Source: Planctomycetota bacterium (GTDB lineage Bacteria; Planctomycetota; Planctomycetia; Pirellulales; Pirellulaceae). Taken from it: DNA of 64,000 bases. Under the pieces are notes generated by a model, which was not told the origin of the DNA, did not search any database, and saw nothing but the letters and a program-made list of their open reading frames with translations. This document shows, piece after piece, positions 18,093 to 27,039 of this stretch (position 1 is its first letter; each line of letters opens with the position of its first letter). The translations under genes and the position numbers were made by a program. The stretch spans positions 1 through 64,000 of the forward strand of contig JACNKX010000102.1 of assembly GCA_014381825.1 (NCBI GenBank), read 5' to 3'.

Positions 18093-18889
18093 ATGACCAA
18101 TAGACAACATCGCCGCACGTTTCTGAAGGGCGTTGCGGCTGCGGCTGGTGTGCAAACGGTTTCACTGGCTCCCGTTGTCCAGTCGCTATTAGCAGCTGAC
18201 TCCCAGCCAGCGTTCAAGATTTCGTTGGCCGAATGGTCGCTGCACAAAACAATTTTCGCCGAGCAGAAGACCACGGTGTGAAGAGCTTGTTGATCATGAT
18301 CGATGGCGAAGGGAAGCTGGGCGATCCGAACGACGAGAAGCGGAAGACCGCGATCGAAAATCACTACAAATGGGTCGAAGCCGCGAAGTTTCTCGGCTGC
18401 CACTCGATTCGTGTGAACGCCGCCTCGTCCGGCAGTTACGAAGACCAAGTGACGCTAGCGGCCGACGGATTGCGGAGGCTCAGCGAGTTCGCAGCGCCCC
18501 ACGGCCTGAATGTAATTGTCGAAAATCACGGCGGCCTTTCGTCCAACGGGAAGTGGTTGGCCAAAGTGATCACCAATGTCGAACTCGACAATTGCGGGAC
18601 GCTATCAGAGTTTGGAAACTGCCACCTTGGCGGTAGTAAATGGTACGACCGCTAGCAGGGCGTCGAAGAGTTAATGCCGTTTGCGAAAGCGGTTAGCGCG
18701 AAGAGCCACGAATTCGACGCCGCTGGCAATGAAACGAAGACCGATTACGCCAAGATGATGGAGCTTGTCCTTGCTGCGGGGTATCACGGATATGTTGGCA
18801 TTGAGTACGAGGGCGGAACGCTCGGGGAGTTCGAGGGGATTCGCGCGACGAAGGGATTGCTGGAGCGGATTCGCGAGAATCTTGCGTAA
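18093..18889 (+). pseudogene. Decayed TAT-exported sugar isomerase/epimerase (xylose isomerase-like TIM barrel)
   Basis: The gene begins with a twin-arginine signal (HRRTFLKGVAAAAG) and the family's mature start ([16 protein letters not shown]). It then jumps straight to [16 protein letters not shown] in another frame: about 50 codons and the frame have been lost near 18258-18270. The second part is well conserved ([37 protein letters not shown]) until a TAG at 18653-18655 after KWYDR, where relatives have a Tyr codon. The same frame then continues ([32 protein letters not shown]) to a TAA at 18887. A deletion, a frameshift and a nonsense codon together make it non-functional. Intact relatives are periplasmic sugar-phosphate isomerase/epimerase-type proteins common in planctomycetes. 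Confidence 0.88.
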
Positions 18890-19233
18890 ACTACTTTGCG
18901 ATCGATTGCTTCCATAGAACTTTGACCATGACGTTGAGGCTTTTTCTTACGCGATGGGCAGCCTAATGCGAAAGTTAAAAGAAACATTTAAGTGGACACT
19001 TTGGTAGATGCAACAATCTGGCCTGCCTCTTTTTTGTGCATGCGGGGGCGTGCCTCTTTTGCGGGCATGAGTGCTTGGAAGTGACGCATGAAAATTGGAT
19101 TTGCGTAAGTGCAAGCAGTGCAATGACATCCGTGCTTCTCTTGACTCGTTTGGAAGATAAGGACACGTGACCGAAGGTGTTTCCGTCCGTCATAGTCGTT
19201 CGAATCAGTAACCATCGTGGAAGGAGCCTCAGT
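18890..19233. other. Intergenic stretch with an imperfect 27-bp tandem repeat
   Basis: No gene was found in this 344-base gap. Two imperfect copies of a 27-base unit start with tgcctctttt at 19024 and 19051 and share a gcatg core. The ribosome binding site of the next gene (aaggag at 19221-19226) is at its end. Confidence 0.5.
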
Positions 19234-19725
19234 ATGTCAGAGTTTCAACAGCACCCAGCAACGCCCCAAGGTGGGACCGCAACACAGCCGCAGTCTTTTG
19301 GTGAATCGACAGTCCAGACCCCACTGCCAGGCCAAACGCCCGGACAGCCAATCACCAAGCGACAAGAAGTCTGCCGCGTTGCTGCGGAAATGTTCCGCCA
19401 GACACCTGATTGGGTAACGTTCTTCCGCGAGGTGCTGGGAGTTGAGGGGGTGGCTCGACGGGTGTTTAGTAACCCAGAGGAGATGGAAGCCTTCGAGCAA
19501 ACCGTAGAATACGCCGAGATTCAAGCGATGGTCGCAAAGCTTCGCGAGCGGTCTCGATATCAGTCTGAAAGTAACGAGCCAACAAGAGTCATTACGGTTC
19601 GGCTGCCTAAGAGTTTGCATGAGTCTCTAAAGGCCGAGTCTCACCAGCGTCGAACGAGCATGAACCAGCTGTGTATTTCAAAGCTGCTGCAAATCATCGA
19701 CAACGATCTTGTTCCCTCGGACTAG
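19234..19725 (+). CDS. Ribbon-helix-helix protein
   Basis: A 163-residue protein. The first 45 residues are Gln/Thr/Pro-rich and disordered. A helical middle (EVCRVAAEMFRQTPDWVTFF, FSNPEEMEAFEQTVEYAEIQ) follows. The last about 45 residues fit a HicB/Arc-type ribbon-helix-helix: RVITVRLPKSLHESLKAE, then RRTSMNQLCISKLLQII. Such domains bind DNA as dimers, often in antitoxins. No partner toxin gene adjoins it, so it may act alone. The ATG at 19234 has AAGGAG 8 bases upstream, a strong site. Confidence 0.8.
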   Translation: MSEFQQHPATPQGGTATQPQSFGESTVQTPLPGQTPGQPITKRQEVCRVAAEMFRQTPDWVTFFREVLGVEGVARRVFSNPEEMEAFEQTVEYAEIQAMVAKLRERSRYQSESNEPTRVITVRLPKSLHESLKAESHQRRTSMNQLCISKLLQIIDNDLVPSD

Positions 19726-19854
19726 AACGATTGTCGGGAGTGACGGCCTGGTGAATGTGATAGCGGCCTTGCCGACCTGGGTAGGGGTCGCTTCGTGTCC
19801 TATCTCTCCGTGAAGGGCGAGCCATCACTCGCGTAATATTTTAGAAAAGCGGCC

Positions 19855-20256
<402 letters not shown>

Positions 20257-20327
20257 AGCCGAACTTAGAATAGAGGAACATCGGCAGCGGCATAAGAAGG
20301 CTCGCCGCTCTCGAATAGTTTCCGAAC

Positions 20328-20720
20328 CTACTCGTCGTCCTCTCCGTCGCGTTTCTCAGCTTCAGCTTTCTTTGCGGCTTCCGCTTTCTTATCAGCCGCA
20401 GCCTTCTTTTTCTCGGCTTTCTTCCTTTCAGCGATCTTGGCCTCAACTTCTTTGACGTCCGCTTCTTGGACATCGGGGTCGAGTCCGCCCTGGGCTTCCT
20501 GGACGCGACACTTGAGTTCCTCGAATTGCTCGTCGCCCGCAACTTTGACACGAACAATCTTCGTCTCCTCGACGAGGGCGGGCTTGCCAGCGACTCGGGC
20601 GAACTCTTTTCGACCGAGTAATACGTTGGACATATGACGATCGCCAACACCAACGGCCATGATGACAGCGGCGTCCGCGAGTGACTCGACAGTAGCTTCT
20701 TCGAAGGTCATTTCGATCAT
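20328..20720 (-). CDS. Small protein with K/A/E-rich coiled tail, function unknown
   Basis: A 130-residue protein with a compact first half (FEEATVESLADAAVIMAVGV, HMSNVLLGRKEFARVAGK) and a second half of charged helical low complexity (KVEAKIAERKKAEKKKAAAD pattern) ending in EDDE. I do not recognise the family. AAGGA lies 10 bases before the ATG. It sits between tRNA-Ala and rnpB, all on the minus strand, so it could be read from the same promoter as the tRNA. Confidence 0.6.
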   Translation of the reverse strand: MIEMTFEEATVESLADAAVIMAVGVGDRHMSNVLLGRKEFARVAGKPALVEETKIVRVKVAGDEQFEELKCRVQEAQGGLDPDVQEADVKEVEAKIAERKKAEKKKAAADKKAEAAKKAEAEKRDGEDDE

Positions 20721-20877
20721 TGGGTCGAATCCTTAGGGCAAACGTGATGTGTCCAGACGCAGATAGGAGCATGCTGCGCCAGGTCTTGGCGGCAAGGTTT
20801 TACCGTCAAGCGGAAACTATCGTCCAAGCTCAAAGAGAATAAGCCGCGACTGAAAACCAGCTGCGGCTTGCCTGAAG

Positions 20878-20950
20878 TGGAGCCGAAGGGATTTGAACCC
20901 TCGACCTCTGCATTGCGAACGCAGCGCTCTCCCAGCTGAGCTACGGCCCC
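20878..20950 (-). tRNA. tRNA-Ala (anticodon CGC)
   Basis: Complete cloverleaf on the minus strand: acceptor GGGGCCG/CGGCTCC with discriminator A, D-arm GCTC/GAGC, anticodon stem CTGCG/TGCAG around TTCGCAA (anticodon CGC, reading GCG), T-arm GAGGG/CCCTT region with TTCAAAT. CCA is not encoded. No tRNA neighbours, so it is a single-gene unit. Confidence 0.95.
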
Positions 20951-21052
20951 TAAAGGGTGAATCCACTTTCCGCCACCATCACGAAAACAACGGCAGAACA
21001 AGCGTAGCGTATTCTAATGAGGCCCTGAAACAGTGTCTAGCCGCGTGGTTCG

Positions 21053-22537
21053 TTATGGTTCGAGCCCAAGGCTTCGCATGTAGGCGCGCTGTTGGGAAGC
21101 TCGACCGATTGAATCGGTAATGTCGTTCCATTTGGACGCAGCGGCGCTCAGAGCGTCGGCTGGCGTTGCCTCGTTGCTCGCGACTGACTCAACCGCTCGG
21201 TCGAGCGCTGCGAGATACTTGTCTCGCCCCGGGATTCTGATCGCGTCGAGCCAAGATGCGCGATTTTGAGCGGCTTGTACAACTTCTCCGTATTCCCGGG
21301 CAGCGTCGCCAGCAAGTTCTCGATCAACCCAAGTGCTCTCCTGGCCGAGCTGTGTCGCGCGAAATAGGGTCGTGTGCGAACTGGATGAACCAATGGTCGT
21401 CCCGAGTTCATCACCTGAGATCATGAACAACATGCCGAGAGCTTGCTTCTTACGGTGAGAATTCTTCGTAACAGAACCGAGTCGCCCGTCAATGGCGATC
21501 AGCGAAACACGCGCACTCTCGTCAGTTCCTCGCTCTCCCCACGATTTCGTTCGGGAGTTATAGACTTCGGTCGAGCCCGGCAATTCACAAACACCAATCC
21601 AGTTGTCGCGCTCGGATAAAGTTAAGGGGGAAGGTACAGATGAATCGTTGCCAGCCTGACTCGGCCATGTAATCGCCATCGCGCATTCGCCGGCCAGAAA
21701 CGCACGGCATGCCGATTTAGGGGTGTGCTGCGTATTCCGGTCGTTCGCAGCTGATGTCACAAGTTCTTGCAACGCACGTTCAAACGGTGGACTTGCGATT
21801 AAGGGCTCCATCGAATTGAAATCGAACAGCGTCGAGTATTGATTGCGATGTCGAGCGTAGGCTGCGGCGCGTGCGAGCAGCATCGTGCCAGCCCAAGTTG
21901 GTGCCAAGGGTTCGGCAACTCCTGACCACTCTTCGTCACTCGGTGCCGCAAGATCACCGATGGTCGAACGATCCGACAGTCGATTGACCAAAACTTGATA
22001 TTCGTCCCAAGTTGCGGGCGGTTCGAGCTGTAACTTGGTGAAAATATCCTTGCGATAAAGAACGGTGAACTGCGGTGACCCAAGTGGCACGGCGTAGACC
22101 GTGTTTCCCCAGTTGATCTCATGCAGACGTATCAGCTCGAAAATACCTTGGCGGTCGAAGAGAGGGTCGGACGCATCCTCCGAGTCGATCGGTTCGATCC
22201 ACTCGCGCTCGGCGAGTTCTCCGAGCAGATAGCTCGGATAAAGAACCACATCCGCGTTAAGTCGTTTCCGCTCGCCTTCGAGCAATTCGGCGGCCGTCAG
22301 TGTGATGACCTTTGTATCTCCGCCAACACGCGAGTCCCACGCGAGCTTGACCGCTTTCGCAAGCGGTTCGTCGTCAATAACGAGAACGCGCAATGGCAAC
22401 TCCGGTGGCGCTGCGTTTGGCGAATCCGATTCGCCGTGGTCTCTCTTGCAGCCGCCGGCAACTACAATGATAAGGGCCAGCGACCACAATGCGAGTACCG
22501 GGAATGTTGGGCGCGACAATACATTTCGGATCGACAT
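21053..22537 (-). CDS. ABC transporter solute-binding lipoprotein
   Basis: A 494-residue lipoprotein: signal peptide ending in the lipobox VAGGC (Cys30). The body resembles family-1 (sugar-type) binding proteins, with the conserved PLGSPQFTVLYRKDIFTK, PPATWDEYQVLVNRL and later FLAGECAMAITWPSQ segments. It should deliver a sugar or similar ligand to an ABC importer, but no permease or ATPase gene is next to it. It is divergent from xylulokinase (138 bases between starts), which hints at a role in sugar uptake. An Asn/Ser-rich middle is longer than usual. Confidence 0.82.
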   Translation of the reverse strand: MSIRNVLSRPTFPVLALWSLALIIVVAGGCKRDHGESDSPNAAPPELPLRVLVIDDEPLAKAVKLAWDSRVGGDTKVITLTAAELLEGERKRLNADVVLYPSYLLGELAEREWIEPIDSEDASDPLFDRQGIFELIRLHEINWGNTVYAVPLGSPQFTVLYRKDIFTKLQLEPPATWDEYQVLVNRLSDRSTIGDLAAPSDEEWSGVAEPLAPTWAGTMLLARAAAYARHRNQYSTLFDFNSMEPLIASPPFERALQELVTSAANDRNTQHTPKSACRAFLAGECAMAITWPSQAGNDSSVPSPLTLSERDNWIGVCELPGSTEVYNSRTKSWGERGTDESARVSLIAIDGRLGSVTKNSHRKKQALGMLFMISGDELGTTIGSSSSHTTLFRATQLGQESTWVDRELAGDAAREYGEVVQAAQNRASWLDAIRIPGRDKYLAALDRAVESVASNEATPADALSAAASKWNDITDSIGRASQQRAYMRSLGLEP

Positions 22538-22675
22538 GCTTTACTCACAATCGAATGGAGCGATAGTCGTCCTTCGCATGGTAAGCAGCACTAACGCCTG
22601 CGGTCAATCGGCCCGTTGCGACCTTTGCGCGGCGCGAGGTACAATCGTCGCGGTCTTTTCTTTAGGAGTCAACGA

Positions 22676-24193
22676 ATGAGTTTTTATCTCGGTGTCGACA
22701 TTGGAACGTCCGGCACGAAGACGATTTTAATAGATGCAACCGGCAATATCCTCGGCGAAGCCAGTCAGGGATATCCATTACACCACCCGAAGCCGCTGTG
22801 GAGCGAACAAGATCCGGAAGATTGGTGGCAAGCGACGGTTAAGACGATTCGCGCTGCGGTAAAGCGAGCGAAGGTTAAGCCCGCGGAGGTGAAGGCGATC
22901 GGGCTCTCTGGCCAAATGCACGGTGCTGTGTTCCTGGACAAAAGTAACAAAGTCGTACGCCGCGCGCTGCTCTGGAACGACCAGCGAACAGCCGCTGAAT
23001 GTGCCGAGATCGAGAAGCGCGCCGGCGGTCGCAGCAAACTGATCAAGCTGGTCGCAAATCCCGCGATGACAGGATTTACGGCTCCGAAGATCTTATGGCT
23101 TCGTAACAACGAGCCAAAGAATTTCGACAGAACAAAGAAAGTGTTGCTGCCCAAGGACGATGTTCGTCGGCGACTGACGGGCGAATTTGCAACGGAAGTG
23201 AGCGATGCGAGCGGCATGTTGTTGCTGGACGTAAAGAAACGCCATTGGTCGATGCCGCTGCTCTCTAAGCTTGAATTAGACGTCGACCTGTTTGCGAAGT
23301 GCTACGAATCGGAAGAGGTCACGGGCAATTTGACGCGTGACGCGGCGAAACTGCTTGGGCTGACAACAGATTGTGTCGTGGTCGGCGGAGCTGGCGATTG
23401 CGCCGCGAACGCGATTGGAACAGGCGTTGTAAAGAGCGGTATTCTTTCGACGTCGATCGGGACTTCAGGCGTTATGTTTGTGCATAGCGACAAAGTCGAG
23501 ATCGATCCTCAAGGTCGACTGCACACGTTCTGCCATGCCGTTCGCGGCAAGTGGCACATGATGGGCGTAAGCTTAACGGCCGGCGGTGCCCTGCAGTGGT
23601 TCACCGAGCAACTCTGTGCGGAACTTGCTCGCGGCAAGACCGATCCCTATAAGGTCTTGAACCGAGAGGCCGCTGCTGTCGCTGCTGGAAGCGAGGGCCT
23701 ATTCTTCCTGCCCTACCTCGCCGGCGAACGAACTCCCCACGCGGATCCCGACGCGCGTGGCTGCTTCGTAGGTCTCACGTTGAAGCACACCCGCGGGCAC
23801 CTCGCGCGATCCATCATGGAAGGCGTGACCTATGCGATGCGAGACAGCCTGGCGATCATCGAAGAGATGGGAGTCCCGGTAAGACAGATTCGTGCGTCTG
23901 GTGGCGGAGCAAAGAGTGCATTGTGGCGACAGCTTCAAGCAGATCTGTTCGGCAAGAAGGTTGTTACGCTTGAGGCCGAACAAGGCCCCGCGTTTGGCGT
24001 TGCACTGCTCGCCGCGGTTGGCGCTGGCGAATACAAGAATATTGAGCAAGCGTGCGCGGCAACGATCGAACTTGCATCAGAAACCGTTGTCGACCGAAAG
24101 GTCAAGCGATCTTACGACAGCGGATTTTCGGTCTATCAAGGCTTGTACCAATCTCTAAAGAGCGATTTCAAGAAAATCAGTTCGCTTGGGTAG
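22676..24193 (+). CDS. xylB: Xylulokinase
   Basis: A 505-residue FGGY-family sugar kinase that phosphorylates D-xylulose to xylulose 5-phosphate with ATP in the cytoplasm. Motifs: phosphate-1 loop YLGVDIGTSGTKT (Asp8), the xylulokinase signature GLSGQMHGAVFLD, the catalytic Asp in GGAGDCAANAIGTG, and the adenosine motif ASGGGAKSALWRQLQADLF. Length is typical. The ATG at 22676 has AGGAG 9 bases upstream. The stop is 9 bases from the next gene, so they are probably co-transcribed. Confidence 0.95.
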   Translation: MSFYLGVDIGTSGTKTILIDATGNILGEASQGYPLHHPKPLWSEQDPEDWWQATVKTIRAAVKRAKVKPAEVKAIGLSGQMHGAVFLDKSNKVVRRALLWNDQRTAAECAEIEKRAGGRSKLIKLVANPAMTGFTAPKILWLRNNEPKNFDRTKKVLLPKDDVRRRLTGEFATEVSDASGMLLLDVKKRHWSMPLLSKLELDVDLFAKCYESEEVTGNLTRDAAKLLGLTTDCVVVGGAGDCAANAIGTGVVKSGILSTSIGTSGVMFVHSDKVEIDPQGRLHTFCHAVRGKWHMMGVSLTAGGALQWFTEQLCAELARGKTDPYKVLNREAAAVAAGSEGLFFLPYLAGERTPHADPDARGCFVGLTLKHTRGHLARSIMEGVTYAMRDSLAIIEEMGVPVRQIRASGGGAKSALWRQLQADLFGKKVVTLEAEQGPAFGVALLAAVGAGEYKNIEQACAATIELASETVVDRKVKRSYDSGFSVYQGLYQSLKSDFKKISSLG

Positions 24194-24202
24194 ACCATTC
24201 CA

Positions 24203-25159
24203 ATGTCCGTCTTGCACCTGTGTGAAGCTGATGTTGAGCGCTTGCTCGATATGCCAACGACGATCGGAGTCGTTGAGGAGTCGTTTCGTCAACTGGCCGC
24301 CGGGAAGGCGCATAATGTCCCACGCCATCGTGCTCATGCCAAGGGAATCGTTCTGCATTCGATGAACGCGGCGGCGGATTATCTCGGCCTCGTCGGTTGG
24401 AAGCAGTACACAACGACTAGCTCTTGTGCGAAGTTTCACGTTGGATTGTACGAGCAGTCGACAGGAAGCCTCGTCGCGCTACTGGAAGCGGATCGCCTAG
24501 GTCAGATGAGGACCGGCGCAGTGACAGGCATCGCTGCAAAAGTGCTGGCGAATCCAGACGCTGAGCAAGTTGGCGTGTTCGGCAGCGGCTGGCAAGCGGA
24601 AAGTCAGCTTGAAGCTGTGGCGACGACGTGTCCCGTTAAACGAGCAATCGTCTTCAGCCGAAACGCCGATCGCCGTCGTGAGTTCGCGGAGAAGATGAGT
24701 GAAAGACTTAGCCTTGAAATCGAGGCGGTTGATGAACCTCGTCGCGCGGTCGAGACGCTTCCGATCGTCATCACCGCAACCACAAGCCGAGTACCGGTTT
24801 TTCGTGGCGAGTGGCTGAGTTCCGGCACTTTGGTCTGCGCGATTGGATCGAATTGGAAGCAGAAGGCAGAGATCGATCTGACAAGTGTGCGCCGTGCCGG
24901 GCTCGTTGTTTGCGATAGCGTTGAAAGTTGTGAGCATGAGGCAGGCGACTTCAACGACGCGATTGAGGCGGGAGTTTTCTCATGGGAATCGGCCCGCAAT
25001 CTTTCAGATGTATTGGTCGGAAACGCACCAGGGCGGAAAAGTCCGGACGACATTATCCTGTTCAAGTCCGTAGGCATGGCGATTGAAGATGTCGCGCTCG
25101 GCGCAAGACTTGTTGAACTGGCCGGTCAACACGGCGTTGGCTCATCGCTTGAGATATGA
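24203..25159 (+). CDS. Ornithine cyclodeaminase/mu-crystallin family enzyme
   Basis: A 318-residue NAD-dependent enzyme. Conserved parts are the substrate segment (VGWKQYTTTSSCAKFHVGL with the active-site Lys), EADRLGQMRTGAVTGIAAK, the dinucleotide-binding GVFGSGWQAESQLEA, and VCDSVESCEHEAGDFNDAI. The family includes ornithine cyclodeaminases, alanine dehydrogenases and imine reductases; I cannot choose between them. It follows xylulokinase by 9 bases and converges with the HDOD gene (21 bases between stops). Confidence 0.9.
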   Translation: MSVLHLCEADVERLLDMPTTIGVVEESFRQLAAGKAHNVPRHRAHAKGIVLHSMNAAADYLGLVGWKQYTTTSSCAKFHVGLYEQSTGSLVALLEADRLGQMRTGAVTGIAAKVLANPDAEQVGVFGSGWQAESQLEAVATTCPVKRAIVFSRNADRRREFAEKMSERLSLEIEAVDEPRRAVETLPIVITATTSRVPVFRGEWLSSGTLVCAIGSNWKQKAEIDLTSVRRAGLVVCDSVESCEHEAGDFNDAIEAGVFSWESARNLSDVLVGNAPGRKSPDDIILFKSVGMAIEDVALGARLVELAGQHGVGSSLEI

Positions 25160-25180
25160 CTTCTCGTGAGCGACGATTAT

Positions 25181-26863
25181 TTACAGCTGCGCGTCGAATG
25201 CCGCTACGACCGGCGTCTGGAAGGGCACCGCGTGAACGACTCGGCTCTCGGCAGCCCGTTCCTCCGTCTTTCCGAGGCATGCATGCCGCAGCGCTGCATA
25301 GGACAACGGGAACGAGATGACTTGACCGAAACGCCGAAACTCGCTGGCGTCAGACTGTTTCGCGATAATGATCCGTCGAGGATCGAACGTTCGTTCCGAT
25401 ACATACGGAGCCAAGCTGTAGGGCGCGGCATCGCGACAGTCGATCACAACGCGGTCGGTTTGTTCCAACGCATCAAGTGGCACGGGGTCGACACGGCTAA
25501 AGGAGTTGAGTAACAAAGAGGGCAGATCGGGCATGGCGTCGGCAACTCGGGCGTAACGGATTGGAGCCTGTTGTTTTGGGGCCGCTTGAATTGAGGTGTT
25601 CCCGGTAGCCCCAGCCTGTCGCTCAAGGACTTGCTTCAAAATTGCGTCCATGCGATCAGATGTTATTGCTTCGTTTGGCTCGGGAAGCGTAACACGATCG
25701 AAGTCCTGCCAATGCCCAGTCGCCAAGTTTCCGAGCGCCAGAGCCGAATTGAGAATCTGACTGCTTGAGTGCGACTCTGGAGCTTCGGCATCAGCGAGCG
25801 CACTCCAAACCGACTCAGGTAAGCCCCATAACTCCAAAACGCGCGCCATTACCATTCCCGGGCTCAGTGGAAAACATCGTTCTTCGAGATTATCCAACGA
25901 TTCGCGAGTTTCCTCACACTTGCTCAGCAATGCCTCGTACACTTGCGGGTACAGTGACGCCAGAACAACTCGTCCGAGACCGTGCATCAGCGCTGCCAAC
26001 ACGACGGAACCATCGTGGTCCGAGCGATCATTCTTCTCAAGTAACTCTGCCGTCGCGGAAGCCGCAATACTGCGACGCCACAACTGATCAACATCCAGCC
26101 AAGGCACGACGCGCTGAGTCAGTGAGACCTTCGCGGTGTGAGCCAAAGCTAGTTCGCCAATCTTGCGCCGACCGACGCGGACGACGGCCTCCTCTAAGGA
26201 AGTGATTCGCTCGGTCGATGCACTGTACGCTGTGCTGTTTGCAAGTCGAAGTAGTTCAACGGCCAACGACGATTCTTTCGCGATCGCCTTTTCCACTTCC
26301 TTGGCGTCATAGCGATCATCCCGAGTCGCCGTGAATACATCGAAGACCGTCGCTGAGAGAGGCAGCATTCCCGTCAAGTGCCGCAGTTTTGTGTGAAGGT
26401 CGTCCGTTGAGATGGATTGACCGTCGTGGAGCGATTCGTGCGAAGTGGGGGACACCGCTGAATGATTGTGAGATGGGCTCCATCTCTGCTGCCACTGCGT
26501 CGCTCGGACCTTTAGTTTTGCCGCCAGTAAAGTGTAATCGACTGGCTTGAAGAGGACATCTTCCACACCTTCGTCGAACAAGTGCTGTGCAAGTTTTGGT
26601 TCGCGAATGTCCGTGGCGACAACGATCAGCGGTCTAGTCGTCTGTCGCAGTAGATCGATTACCATGTGATACGGGTGACGATCCGGCAAGTGCAGTTCCG
26701 TGACGAGAATCGCGTACTCATTGGCGGCCAATCGTCGCTGCGCGTCATTATAAGTCGTTGCTTCATCGCAATGAATCCCGACAGATTCCAGACCACGCCT
26801 GCAAAGTGTCCGAAACATACTGGTATCGTCAACCAATAACGCTTTGGGAGCTGGTGTATTCAT
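25181..26863 (-). CDS. Receiver-HDOD signalling protein with Glu at the phospho-acceptor position
   Basis: A 560-residue protein. The N-terminal CheY-like receiver (1-125) has the acidic pair LLVDDTSMF (Asp12-Asp13) and the lysine in VLFKPVDY, but the normal acceptor Asp is Glu56 in ILVTELHLPD. A HDOD domain follows (about 150-400), with the family pattern AVELLRLANSTAYS, SLEEAVVRVGRRKIGELALA and GSVVLAALMHGLGRVVLASL. HDOD proteins control motility, biofilm and stress responses. The HD metal residues are only partly kept, as usual for HDOD. A C-terminal part of about 150 residues is of unknown fold. The ATG at 26863 has AGGA upstream. Confidence 0.85.
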   Translation of the reverse strand: MNTPAPKALLVDDTSMFRTLCRRGLESVGIHCDEATTYNDAQRRLAANEYAILVTELHLPDRHPYHMVIDLLRQTTRPLIVVATDIREPKLAQHLFDEGVEDVLFKPVDYTLLAAKLKVRATQWQQRWSPSHNHSAVSPTSHESLHDGQSISTDDLHTKLRHLTGMLPLSATVFDVFTATRDDRYDAKEVEKAIAKESSLAVELLRLANSTAYSASTERITSLEEAVVRVGRRKIGELALAHTAKVSLTQRVVPWLDVDQLWRRSIAASATAELLEKNDRSDHDGSVVLAALMHGLGRVVLASLYPQVYEALLSKCEETRESLDNLEERCFPLSPGMVMARVLELWGLPESVWSALADAEAPESHSSSQILNSALALGNLATGHWQDFDRVTLPEPNEAITSDRMDAILKQVLERQAGATGNTSIQAAPKQQAPIRYARVADAMPDLPSLLLNSFSRVDPVPLDALEQTDRVVIDCRDAAPYSLAPYVSERTFDPRRIIIAKQSDASEFRRFGQVISFPLSYAALRHACLGKTEERAAESRVVHAVPFQTPVVAAFDAQL

Positions 26864-27039
26864 TTCGAGTCCTGCAAAGTTCAAGTTCGTCGAGGGCAGG
26901 ACGGCTGTCACCAAGGAACGCCGGGGCATCGGCGAGAAGATAAGTCGGTAGACAATTCAAGTCTATGCCACCGTACTTCACAGTCAACTTAACTGTGGGT
27001 TACCACGTTCTGATTCGGAGAGTCGCTCGTCCGTCGCAC

